7,677 nucleotides of DNA from Candidatus Zixiibacteriota bacterium (GTDB lineage: Bacteria; Zixibacteria; MSB-5A5; SM1-73), in contig JALHUP010000122.1 in assembly GCA_022866585.1 (NCBI GenBank), positions 1 to 7,677 on the forward strand. The letters are read 5' to 3'. Position 1 is the first letter of the stretch. The number at the start of each line of letters is the position of its first letter. Below the pieces are notes generated by a model, which made no database searches, had not been told where the DNA came from, and worked only from the letters and a program-made list of their open reading frames with translations. The translations under genes and the position numbers were made by a program. Positions 1 through 5,370 of the stretch are shown piece by piece.

Positions 1-126
1 GGTTATCCCGCACGTGAAATCAAAAAAACCAAAAAGATCGAAGCCTGCCTTTCTCGTCTGCCCGAATATATTAAACGGTTGAAGGAGATAGAAGGAAAAT
101 TGAAACAGATTCCTCATTCTGAATAA
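1..126 (+). CDS. lpxD: UDP-3-O-acylglucosamine N-acyltransferase, C-terminal end (partial)
   Basis: Only the last 41 codons and the TAA stop are in the window; the gene enters from the left edge in frame 1. The peptide starts GYPAREIKKTKK and continues with a helical segment rich in Leu, Lys and Glu (SRLPEYIKRLKEIEGKL). In LpxD, a G-x-PA turn at the end of the left-handed beta-helix is followed by a C-terminal helix of the form RLPEL-KR-KELE, which this matches well. LpxD adds the second 3-hydroxyacyl chain to UDP-3-O-acylglucosamine from acyl-ACP in the cytoplasm, the third step of lipid A synthesis, so its presence implies an outer membrane with lipid A. No catalytic residue is visible because the hexapeptide-repeat part lies outside the window. 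Another hexapeptide acyltransferase is the main alternative. It appears to end its operon, since a hairpin and a possible promoter follow. Confidence 0.72.
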   Translation, partial: GYPAREIKKTKKIEACLSRLPEYIKRLKEIEGKLKQIPHSE

Positions 127-170
127 GATTTCACAAAATTACACCTCTACTTAATGAGAGAAAAAAAGTC

Positions 171-206
171 CCCTCTCCCCTTGTGGGAGAGGGCTAGGGT
201 GAGGGG
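171..206. repeat. C/G-rich hairpin repeat downstream of lpxD
   Basis: A perfect 9-bp inverted repeat, CCCTCTCCC (171-179) and GGGAGAGGG (185-193), encloses a 5-base loop. A second G-run, GGGTGAGGGG (197-206), nearly matches the right arm and could compete for the left one. No T-tract follows, so it is not a standard intrinsic terminator, although it may stabilise the lpxD mRNA end. From memory, C/G-rich elements of this form are scattered between genes in many bacteria; I could not check this. The rest of 127-284 shows no gene. Confidence 0.6.
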
Positions 207-234
207 TGGTAAGCATATTTCCGGCGTATATAAT
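206..234 (+). promoter_or_regulatory. Possible promoter of trxA
   Basis: A perfect TATAAT hexamer lies at 229-234, about 50 bases before the trxA start. The position 17 bases upstream (206-211, GTGGTA) does not resemble TTGACA, so only the -10 element is convincing. The location between a hairpin and a gene with a strong ribosome binding site makes a promoter plausible. Confidence 0.35.
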
Positions 235-284
235 AGTTACGAAATTTATGAAATCCACTTAATTCTTAAAGTGAGGAGGTTAAA

Positions 285-611
285 ATGAGTTCACCCATAG
301 AACTAAATGACGGCAATTTTGAAAGCGAAGTTTTGAAATCGGATAAGCCGGTGTTAGTTGATTTCTGGGCAACTTGGTGTGGACCCTGCCGAATGGTTGG
401 TCCCGTGGTTGAGGAGATCGCCAAAGATTATGAGGGAAAGTTAAAGGTTGGGAAGTTAAACGTAGACGAAAGTAGCCAGACTGCCGTGCAGTATGGAATC
501 ATGAGCATTCCCAGTCTTCTTTTCTTCAAAGGAGGAAAGGTTATCGACCAGATCATAGGAGCAGTCCCCAAGCAACATTTTGTCGAAAGGATCAACAAAA
601 TCCTCCAATAA
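285..611 (+). CDS. trxA: Thioredoxin
   Basis: This 108-residue protein is full length for a classical thioredoxin (E. coli TrxA is about the same size). It carries the WCGPC active site at residues 31-35 (redox Cys32 and Cys35), the buried Asp26 in the preceding VDFWATW strand, and the cis-proline at Pro76 in SIPSLLFF. It should act in the cytoplasm as a dithiol reductant for ribonucleotide reductase, peroxiredoxins and similar targets, recycled by thioredoxin reductase (not in the window). There is no signal peptide or membrane segment. The ATG is supported by a perfect AGGAGG at 274-279, five bases upstream. A hairpin follows the stop, then a CoA-binding protein gene 58 bases downstream, so the two may be co-transcribed. 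The family assignment is secure; only its being the organism's main thioredoxin is unknown. Confidence 0.96.
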   Translation: MSSPIELNDGNFESEVLKSDKPVLVDFWATWCGPCRMVGPVVEEIAKDYEGKLKVGKLNVDESSQTAVQYGIMSIPSLLFFKGGKVIDQIIGAVPKQHFVERINKILQ

Positions 612-624
612 AGCAGGATGTAGT

Positions 625-643
625 GGCCCGACTTTGTCGGGCC
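625..643. repeat. Perfect hairpin between trxA and the CoA-binding protein gene
   Basis: GGCCCGAC (625-632) and GTCGGGCC (636-643) form a perfect 8-bp stem with a TTT loop, 14 bases after the trxA stop. The following bases (GAATTTGATG) are not a U-run, so termination would be inefficient at best. It could attenuate read-through or protect the trxA transcript. The arm motif GTCGGGC recurs in the hairpin at 1113-1137, which suggests a dispersed repeat family. Confidence 0.6.
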
Positions 644-669
644 GAATTTGATGTTGAAAGGACTTTAAG

Positions 670-1095
670 ATGAACTCCCAAGAGTATCAAAATCCACCGG
701 ATGACCAGATAAAAGAGATAGTGCAAAAGTATAAGAAGGTGGCAGTGGTCGGACTCTCCTCTGATCAAGCCAGACCGTCAAATGCTGTGGCAAAATATTT
801 ACAAGGGGAAGGATTCAAGATCATACCGGTCAACCCCAATGAGACTGAGATATTAGGAGAAAAAGCTTATCCCAACTTAAGCGCTATACCCGGAAAAGTG
901 GAGATAGTTGATATATTTCGCCGACCGGAGCAGGTCCCACCCATCATAGACGAAGCTATAAAGATTAAAGCTTTGGTGGTCTGGATGCAAGAGGGGGTGA
1001 TAAATCATCCCGCCGCGCTCAAGGCTTCTCAAAACGGCATTATAGTAGTCATGGATAGATGCATGCTCAAAGAGTGCAGGAAATTTTGTGATTGA
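670..1095 (+). CDS. CoA-binding domain protein, YccU/CoA_binding_2 family
   Basis: This 141-residue protein is a single Rossmann-type CoA-binding domain. The nucleotide-binding strand and turn are at residues 23-36 (KVAVVGLSSDQARP), followed by the second strand with IIPVNPNE at 51-58. VDIFRRPEQVP lies at 80-90, VWMQEGVINHPAA at 104-116, and the family's terminal signature VVMDRCMLKE at 126-135. The fold is that of the CoA-binding domain of succinyl-CoA synthetase alpha subunit, but the ligase domains are absent. Members bind CoA or CoA thioesters, and their physiological role is poorly known. Cys131, Cys136 and Cys140 cluster near the C-terminus. The start is supported by AAAGGA at 657-662, seven bases before the ATG. 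The next gene overlaps its last 8 bases, implying translational coupling. It is probably cytoplasmic, with no signal peptide. Confidence 0.88.
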   Translation: MNSQEYQNPPDDQIKEIVQKYKKVAVVGLSSDQARPSNAVAKYLQGEGFKIIPVNPNETEILGEKAYPNLSAIPGKVEIVDIFRRPEQVPPIIDEAIKIKALVVWMQEGVINHPAALKASQNGIIVVMDRCMLKECRKFCD

Positions 1096-1324
1096 AAAAG
1101 CCGCAAAGGTAGGTCGGGCTTCCGTGGGATGCCCGACAAAAAAGGTATTGACTAGCTTGCAATCTCATTTGAGTCAACTGACCGACTTACAGAGTTCCGA
1201 GCATATCATCGAAATTTTAGTGGAGGGGCAAGAATGCCCTTTTTGTCATTTTGCCAAGCTAAAAAAGGATGGTGATGAGATAGTTTGCCCCATCTGCGGA
1301 TATGGATGTAAGCCTTGCACGTGA
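1088..1324 (+). CDS. Small zinc-ribbon-like cysteine-rich protein
   Basis: A 78-residue protein of unrecognised family. Its C-terminal half has two CxxC knuckles, Cys50-Pro-Phe-Cys53 and Cys67-Pro-Ile-Cys70, separated by 13 residues, as in a zinc ribbon. A further pair follows at Cys74 and Cys77, giving the tail GYGCKPCT. It could bind zinc or an iron-sulfur centre; no enzyme motif is visible. The GTG start overlaps the upstream gene by 8 bases, with AGGA at 1078-1081 six bases before it, so translation is likely coupled. Residues 9-17 (GRASVGCPT) are encoded by a palindromic repeat at 1113-1137, so the native N-terminus may have been invaded or replaced. A TTG at 1148, just after the repeat, is a possible alternative start but has a poorly spaced ribosome site. 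The gene is in a cluster with thioredoxin and OsmC-type proteins, which hints at a redox or metal role; this is inference. Confidence 0.65.
   Translation: MIEKAAKVGRASVGCPTKKVLTSLQSHLSQLTDLQSSEHIIEILVEGQECPFCHFAKLKKDGDEIVCPICGYGCKPCT
1113..1137. repeat. Palindromic repeat inside the zinc-ribbon gene
   Basis: GTCGGGC (1113-1119) pairs perfectly with GCCCGAC (1131-1137). Within the 11-base loop, TCC (1121-1123) can pair with GGA (1127-1129). The element is read in frame as GRASVGCPT. Its arm motif matches that of the hairpin at 625-643. A G/C-rich palindrome at the N-terminus of a small gene looks like an insertion rather than native coding sequence. Confidence 0.6.
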
Positions 1325-1337
1325 TAGGGAATTTTTT

Positions 1338-1355
1338 AAGAGGAGTTTCCTTTTT
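1338..1355 (+). terminator. Weak intrinsic terminator candidate after the zinc-ribbon gene
   Basis: AAGAGGA (1338-1344) can pair with TCCTTTT (1348-1354) through one G-U pair and a GTT loop, with five T residues at 1351-1355. The stem is short and A/U-rich and the T-run is partly inside it, so efficiency is doubtful. The location just after the stop at 1324 is right for a terminator. The stronger hairpin at 1371-1396, followed by TTTT, may do the job instead. Confidence 0.3.
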
Positions 1356-1370
1356 AACTTAACACTTGTT

Positions 1371-1396
1371 GGTCGAGGGTACCCCTACCCTCGACC
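1371..1396. repeat. Tandem hairpin pair, left element
   Basis: GGTCGAGGGTA (1371-1381) and TACCCTCGACC (1386-1396) form a perfect 11-bp stem around a CCCC loop. It is followed by TTTT (1397-1400), so on the + strand it could also act as a terminator for the trxA-to-zinc-ribbon group. Its inner core, GGGTACCCCTACCC, is, apart from one base, the reverse complement of the core of the neighbouring hairpin. Confidence 0.7.
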
Positions 1397-1402
1397 TTTT
1401 GA

Positions 1403-1427
1403 GTGGCGGGGTAGGGTACCCCGCCAC
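1403..1427. repeat. Tandem hairpin pair, right element
   Basis: GTGGCGGGGTA (1403-1413) and TACCCCGCCAC (1417-1427) form a perfect 11-bp stem around a GGG loop, only 6 bases after the left element. Read on the other strand, its core GGGTACCCTACCC matches that of the left element with one loop base fewer. The outer six-base arms (GTGGCG/CGCCAC versus GGTCGA/TCGACC) are completely different but each perfectly self-complementary. Confidence 0.7.
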
Positions 1428-1442
1428 AACTTGTAAAAACTT

Positions 1443-1553
1443 ATGAAAGCTAAGATCATGGATCTAAAAAGCATACTGATTTTCGTTTTGATCTTTGCCT
1501 TGTGGCTTTTCCTCTGGGGCTTCTTGCTCCCTAAATTAGGCATCAATACCTGA
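1443..1553 (+). CDS. Possible 36-residue single-pass membrane protein
   Basis: A short reading frame of 36 codons. The N-terminus is basic (MKAKIMDLK), followed by a strongly hydrophobic stretch at about residues 10-30 (ILIFVLIFALWLFLWGFLLP) and a short polar tail (KLGINT). The composition is that of a genuine transmembrane helix with aromatic residues, which random frames in this A/T-rich spacer would not readily give. Against it, there is no Shine-Dalgarno sequence before either the ATG at 1443 or the in-frame ATG at 1458, and it sits just after the tandem hairpins. I recognise no family. It would be the only gene between the zinc-ribbon gene and the OsmC-type gene. Confidence 0.4.
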   Translation: MKAKIMDLKSILIFVLIFALWLFLWGFLLPKLGINT

Positions 1554-1565
1554 CTGAAAAGAAGC

Positions 1566-1590
1566 TGTTCTGTTCCGGGAGAACAGAACA
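1566..1590. promoter_or_regulatory. Perfect 25-base dyad upstream of the OsmC-type gene
   Basis: TGTTCTGTTC (1566-1575) and GAACAGAACA (1581-1590) are perfect 10-bp inverted arms around a 5-base centre (CGGGA). No T-run follows on the + strand, so it is not a terminator there. It lies about 40 bases upstream of the promoter at 1629-1656, a position compatible with a dimeric regulator's operator. It could equally be an RNA hairpin ending the small reading frame at 1443-1553. Confidence 0.45.
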
Positions 1591-1628
1591 AAATTGAAGA
1601 TCGGACCAAATGAAGAGACATTTTTCTC

Positions 1629-1656
1629 TTGACTAATGCCCAACATTTACGATAAT
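1629..1656 (+). promoter_or_regulatory. Sigma-70-type promoter of the OsmC-type gene
   Basis: TTGACT (1629-1634) and GATAAT (1651-1656) match the -35 and -10 consensus at five of six positions each with a 16-base spacer. The leader to the start codon would be about 100 bases. A second perfect TATAAT occurs at 1688-1693 without a suitable -35 and could be a secondary -10. Confidence 0.55.
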
Positions 1657-1760
1657 TTGTCAACATCACTGCGTTTTTACTCTTGATTATAATTCGTTCT
1701 AAAAAGTGGAGTAAGCGGATAGCTAAAAGATTTTCACTTGGAATTTGAGAAGGACATGCA

Positions 1761-2177
1761 ATGTTTATCAATATCTCATGGAAGGGTAAATTAGCATTTG
1801 AGGCCCAGACTGAATCCGGACATCGGATCCTGCTGGATGCCGATCCAGAGGTGGGTGGCGAAGACAAAGGACCCCGACCTATGGAGCTTTTGCTGGTATC
1901 CTTAGCTGGCTGCACCGGGATGGACGTTGTGTCTATCTTGAAAAAAAAGAGAGTGAATCTCGAAGGGTTAGCCATAAAGATACAGGCGGAGCGGGCGCCT
2001 CAACATCCCAAATATTTTACTACCATAGATGTGGAGTACACTTTCAGAGGAAAAGAGATTAAAGAGGAAGATGTCAAACAGGCGGTTGAGCTTTCCAAGG
2101 ATAAATATTGTTCGGTTTCGGCTATGTTACAAGAGAAAGCCACAATTTCATTTCGATGGAATATTGCTAACCAGTAG
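1761..2177 (+). CDS. OsmC/YhfA-like redox protein
   Basis: A 138-residue protein of the OsmC/Ohr superfamily. The short N-terminal beta-meander (residues 1-28) is followed by GPRPMELLLVSLAGCTGMD at 37-55, which holds the first conserved cysteine, Cys51, at the start of the central helix. The second cysteine is Cys117 in DKYCSVSAML. Classical Ohr and OsmC enzymes use two such cysteines to reduce organic hydroperoxides. The GxRPMELLL and KYCSVSAML forms place this one with the YhfA-like branch, whose substrate is less certain. It should be cytoplasmic, a homodimer by family precedent. The start is supported by GAGAAGGA at 1747-1754, six bases before the ATG. It probably has its own promoter at 1629-1656. 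The 200 bases after it hold no gene, only inverted repeats. Confidence 0.9.
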   Translation: MFINISWKGKLAFEAQTESGHRILLDADPEVGGEDKGPRPMELLLVSLAGCTGMDVVSILKKKRVNLEGLAIKIQAERAPQHPKYFTTIDVEYTFRGKEIKEEDVKQAVELSKDKYCSVSAMLQEKATISFRWNIANQ

Positions 2178-2271
2178 CAGAAAACCTATTTTGTGGGAAG
2201 ATGGTTCATTTTTAGATCTCCACCAGTAAAGCCAACGGGACCGATGCCGATACTTTAACATGAGCAGGTTA

Positions 2272-2317
2272 GGTGCTCTGGCATAAAGATACAACTTTGT
2301 CTTTGACTTGGAGCACC
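2272..2317. repeat. Imperfect long hairpin in the spacer before the peptidase gene
   Basis: GGTGCTC (2272-2278) pairs with GAGCACC (2311-2317), and inside it AAAGA (2285-2289) pairs with TCTTT (2300-2304), leaving a 10-base loop. There is no T-run after it, so termination is not obvious. It lies about 95 bases after the OsmC-type gene and 60 before the lipoprotein gene, so it may be a 3' end structure of the first or a leader structure of the second. Confidence 0.4.
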
Positions 2318-2342
2318 GGGGAAAGAATTTTGAGTTTGGGAA

Positions 2343-2354
2343 GTTTAATTAAAC
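2343..2354. promoter_or_regulatory. A/T-rich palindrome before the peptidase gene
   Basis: GTTTAATTAAAC is a perfect 12-base palindrome, with outer pairing possible between TTTGGG and CCCACAAA through small bulges. It ends 23 bases before the start codon and 9 bases before the ribosome site. It could be an operator or a leader hairpin; short A/T-rich palindromes also arise by chance. Confidence 0.3.
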
Positions 2355-2377
2355 CCACAAAATAGGAGAGATGGAAG

Positions 2378-4675
2378 ATGAAAACCTATCTAAAAGCTTT
2401 GTGTTTGTTAATGGTTGGGATAGCACTAATATTTGGAAGCTGTAGCAAGAAAAAAACCACCGAACCTACCCCTACGACGGATACGCAAAAGCCAACTGTC
2501 AGCATCACCGCTCCGACTTATGAGGCAGTCTATGTGACTAACCAAGAGACTGTAAATCTAAGCGGAAACGCATCTGACAATATAGGGGTAACCAGCGTAA
2601 CTTGGGCAAATGTAAGCAAAGCTACAAGTGGGAGTTGTATTGGAACCACTAATTGGTCTGTCTCTGGAATTACCCTACAGGGAGAAGATAATCTGATCGT
2701 GGTCACCGCCTACGATGCGGCAAACAATGCCGGAAAGGACAGCATAACGGTTACATACAACCAGTACTTAAGCTTTACCACCGATCCCACCGCGGATCCT
2801 TCGGGAGTGATCGTGGGTCAATCTACGGATATCATCATCCGCGTTGGAATTGCTCCCAATCCAAATCTTTTGGAAGATTCCGTAAGACTTCTAAAAGTAA
2901 ATAGCCAGGGTCAGGTGATCGATTCCTTGAATTCCCTTTATGATGATGGGAACTTAAGCCACGGAGATGACATTGCTGGAGATGGAGTTTTCAGTACGAA
3001 ACAAAACTTTTATGAGTCATCGGAAGGGACAACCCGCTTGCGAATAATGGCTATGACGCAGGAGACTCAAGGAAACATAGTCGCGTATACTTCTGTTTTT
3101 ACCCTGCCTGTGATTTCCGGTATCTCCGATGAAACATTCAACGCCAATTTAATGGTGCAAGATGAAGGTTCGAACAAATTTGACAGCCTTAAGTCAGCAG
3201 TTGGGGAAGCCCAGGCTAAAATACAAACGTTAACTTGGGTAAAAGGGCAAAGTGGAGTGAGTTCTGCTGATACAACGGAACAAGGTGATGCCATCAAAAT
3301 AGAGTATGATTCCGGAATCAAAGGAGTCATATTGCTGTATCCAGATAGCACCAAAGGAGGATCATCTTCGGCACGCAGTCGTCAAGGAGTGCCTCAAGTT
3401 CCACCCTCCAAGCAGACCAGAGGAACTCTCGATCCGACGAAGGTTCGCTTAGCTTATTCTCAAGCTAACGAGGATACGATCGGCAGCACCTCCGTTTTGG
3501 TCTATGATGCGTTCTATCAACAGTTTCCAGAAGAAGGAGACGAAGTCTGTAGTTTATTTGTGAAATCAAAATGTCCCAAGTTTACTGTAACACACCTGAA
3601 GGATGCCGAATGCACTGTGGAAAAGGTAAAGACATTTGCTCAGTATGGAACCATCTATATCAGCACACATGGCGGAGTAACGGATGGACAGGTCAAATTC
3701 TTAACCGGAGAAATTGCCACTCAAGCAGGTAAGGATAAATATATCGTAGAGTTGGTCTTGGATGAGATGGGTTTGGCAACGGTGAAAGGGAAAAGCTACT
3801 TTTCCATTTTCCCTTTTTTCATCACCCTTGAGACAGGAGCATACCCTAAAAGCATCGTGTTCAACTCGTCTTGCTATAGTGCCAATAACCAGACCATGTC
3901 CGATGCATTTAAAAACGAAGGGGTGTTGACCTATTTCGGCTTCTCACTTTCGGTAGGCGGCACGTTTTCTCGAACTTCCGGAACTGGAATGTTTGACAAG
4001 ATGATAAATCAGCAGAAGAAGACCGGTGAAGCTTTCACGGCGGGGCAGACTGATCCTTTCGCACCGCACGCTGAATTTAAGATGTATGGAAGCGCTAATG
4101 CGCGTTACGTGTCCGATTTCGTTAATGGTGATTTTGAAACAGGCTCACTGCAAGGATGGACCAAAGAAGGCGATGGACGAGTGATATCACAACTGGTTTT
4201 CATTGATCCAACTCAGGGAAGTTTCATGGGTATTATATCCACCGGTCTGGGATATACTCTCCAATCGGGATCTATCTCTCAGGGTTGCTGTATCCCCGCT
4301 GGCAAGACAACTCTGACTTTCAAATACGACTTTCTGTCAGAGGAATTCAAGAAATATTGCGGAACCGCATATCAAGATTACTTCGAGATCACCATCGATT
4401 CGGGGGGCGGTGAAACCGTTTTATTCTACAAGAATATTGATGATCTCTGCGGTGAGGTCACGCAAGCAACGGGTATCCACTTTGACCAGGAACCTCCGGA
4501 CCCGGAAGATCCGAATGAAAAAGAAGACGGCGTCTGGAGGACCGGTTGGACTACCGAATCGATCGACATCTCCTCTTATGCAGGAAAATCAGTCATTCTT
4601 ATTTTCAAATGCGGGGATATAGGGGATAGCATCTTTGATACTGCTGTTTTATTAGACGAAATAAAGTTTCAATAA
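2378..4675 (+). CDS. Secreted lipoprotein with Ig-like and caspase/gingipain-fold peptidase domains
   Basis: A 765-residue multidomain surface or periplasmic protein. Residues 1-22 are a lipoprotein signal peptide (basic MKTYLK, hydrophobic core, FGSC with Cys22 as lipidation site), followed by a Ser/Lys/Thr/Pro-rich linker to about 38. Residues 39-128 look like a bacterial Ig-like domain (KPTVSITAPT ... DSITVTY). Residues 130-250 carry LYDDGNLSHGDDIAGDGVF at 188-205, typical of 'choice-of-anchor X' type domains. Residues 355-555 look like a clan CD cysteine peptidase: YGTIYISTHGG (His431 with Gly432) and SIVFNSSCYSA (Cys499) at the ends of adjacent strands, as in caspases, gingipains and CHAT proteases. 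Residues 582-765 form a C-terminal domain beginning NGDFETGSLQGWT, with YDFLSEEF at 650-657 and GDSIFDTAVLLDEIKF at the end, resembling extracellular beta-sandwich domains. Its substrate is unknown. The start follows AGGAGAG (2364-2370). A small lipoprotein gene follows 31 bases downstream. Confidence 0.8.
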   Translation: MKTYLKALCLLMVGIALIFGSCSKKKTTEPTPTTDTQKPTVSITAPTYEAVYVTNQETVNLSGNASDNIGVTSVTWANVSKATSGSCIGTTNWSVSGITLQGEDNLIVVTAYDAANNAGKDSITVTYNQYLSFTTDPTADPSGVIVGQSTDIIIRVGIAPNPNLLEDSVRLLKVNSQGQVIDSLNSLYDDGNLSHGDDIAGDGVFSTKQNFYESSEGTTRLRIMAMTQETQGNIVAYTSVFTLPVISGISDETFNANLMVQDEGSNKFDSLKSAVGEAQAKIQTLTWVKGQSGVSSADTTEQGDAIKIEYDSGIKGVILLYPDSTKGGSSSARSRQGVPQVPPSKQTRGTLDPTKVRLAYSQANEDTIGSTSVLVYDAFYQQFPEEGDEVCSLFVKSKCPKFTVTHLKDAECTVEKVKTFAQYGTIYISTHGGVTDGQVKFLTGEIATQAGKDKYIVELVLDEMGLATVKGKSYFSIFPFFITLETGAYPKSIVFNSSCYSANNQTMSDAFKNEGVLTYFGFSLSVGGTFSRTSGTGMFDKMINQQKKTGEAFTAGQTDPFAPHAEFKMYGSANARYVSDFVNGDFETGSLQGWTKEGDGRVISQLVFIDPTQGSFMGIISTGLGYTLQSGSISQGCCIPAGKTTLTFKYDFLSEEFKKYCGTAYQDYFEITIDSGGGETVLFYKNIDDLCGEVTQATGIHFDQEPPDPEDPNEKEDGVWRTGWTTESIDISSYAGKSVILIFKCGDIGDSIFDTAVLLDEIKFQ

Positions 4676-4688
4676 TACTAAAATCCGT

Positions 4689-4722
4689 AGGGGCGCTGAA
4701 ACTTCAATGTTTCAGCTCCCCT
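4689..4722. repeat. Hairpin repeat after the peptidase gene
   Basis: AGGGG (4689-4693) and GCTGAAAC (4695-4702) pair with GTTTCAGC (4709-4716) and CCCCT (4718-4722). That gives 13 base pairs with one C-T mismatch and a 6-base loop, 13 bases after the peptidase stop. The following bases (CGAATTCC) are not a T-run. The loop contains the first two bases of the ATG at 4707, so the structure would mask that start codon in RNA. Confidence 0.6.
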
Positions 4723-5234
4723 CGAATTCCGAATCGTCAAAAGTGAGAACAAATTCTAAGTTTTTAAGACAGTTTACCTTCTGGACATTCTTATTGGCAA
4801 TGATCAGCTATTCTTGCAAAGAAAAACATCAAGATGTTAAAGTTATCTATTGGCACCAGGGGCAAGAAACTGTTCTTAGCTCTAACCTCTCGGGATTTAT
4901 GGATCTTATTAAAACGTCAGAATATCTTCTACTTACTGCAGACGATATGTTGAAATTGATTGTCGATCCCGAGCTGATCCAGAAGATCAAAAAAGAAGAG
5001 AGCGCCATCGAAATTATATATTCGAAGCCCGTCGAGCTTACCAGTAACTACGACAAAGATACCATCCATCCTGATCGACTTTTGATTCCGCTCTCAGGTG
5101 AGTTTGTAGGAGGAGGGGAGAATCCCCAGGCTGTCATTTTTCATGGTTATCCGGCTTATTCCGCAGGTCCATACACCAACAGCGAAGGCATAGGAAAGCT
5201 CAAGAGGATTTTACTCAAGATGGGAATTAAGTGA
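4707..5234 (+). CDS. Small lipoprotein of unknown function
   Basis: The open frame gives 175 residues. Residues 13-37 look like a lipoprotein signal: a basic segment (KVRTNSKFLRQ), a hydrophobic core (FTFWTFLLAMISYS) and Cys37 followed by charged KEKHQD. The lipobox is imperfect (Ser at -3). The mature part has no motif I recognise; it is mixed alpha/beta with a conserved-looking section near the end (RLLIPLSGEFVGGGE, then HGYPAYSAGPY). The start is uncertain. The ATG at 4707 lies in a hairpin loop, and its only ribosome site candidate, AGGGG, is 13 bases away. The GTG at 4743 would give a 163-residue protein with a more typical short signal peptide but also lacks a ribosome site. It lies 31 bases after the peptidase gene, so co-expression and a shared envelope role are plausible. 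Function remains unknown. Confidence 0.65.
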   Translation: MFQLPSNSESSKVRTNSKFLRQFTFWTFLLAMISYSCKEKHQDVKVIYWHQGQETVLSSNLSGFMDLIKTSEYLLLTADDMLKLIVDPELIQKIKKEESAIEIIYSKPVELTSNYDKDTIHPDRLLIPLSGEFVGGGENPQAVIFHGYPAYSAGPYTNSEGIGKLKRILLKMGIK

Positions 5235-5308
5235 AACTACCTGGCAACATGGATTAATTTGAACACCTTTTCTCCAGTGTTGTAGCCTTATCCTTCTGTG
5301 GGCCAGGA

Positions 5309-5357
5309 TTGGTTCGGGAATTCCAATGTGAAGCATTCACACGAATCCCCGAACCAA
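5309..5357. repeat. Long imperfect hairpin upstream of the comEC promoter
   Basis: TTGGTTCGGG (5309-5318) pairs with CCCGAACCAA (5348-5357). After an A-C mismatch, ATTC (5320-5323) pairs with GAAT (5343-5346). After a 3-base bulge, TGTGAA (5327-5332) pairs with TTCACA (5336-5341) around a GCA loop. Twenty base pairs in total. No T-run follows. It sits between the small lipoprotein gene and the promoter at 5371 and may end the upstream transcript or be a dispersed repeat. Its right part contains GCATTCACACGAAT, repeated with one change at 5418-5431. Confidence 0.6.
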
Positions 5358-5370
5358 CCCAAACAATCAC

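Noticed and set aside
171..193. CRISPR repeat or attachment site
   Set aside because: It is a single copy with no regular spacing or neighbouring cas or integrase gene.
625..643. Intrinsic terminator after trxA
   Set aside because: The stem is strong but no U-run follows, and the arm motif recurs in a coding region, so a repeat element is the better description.
1385..1975. Minus-strand open frame of 196 codons
   Set aside because: It runs antisense through the tandem hairpins, the spacer and much of the OsmC-type gene. The product has no domain, and the + strand gene has clear family motifs and a ribosome site.
2029..2229. Plus-strand open frame of 66 codons overlapping the OsmC-type gene
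   Set aside because: It is an out-of-frame shadow with a composition unlike a folded protein and no ribosome site.
5240..5307. Long-range stem CCTGGC/GCCAGG after the small lipoprotein gene, with AACAC/GTGTT inside
   Set aside because: Short arms separated by 56 bases are expected by chance in a spacer of this size.
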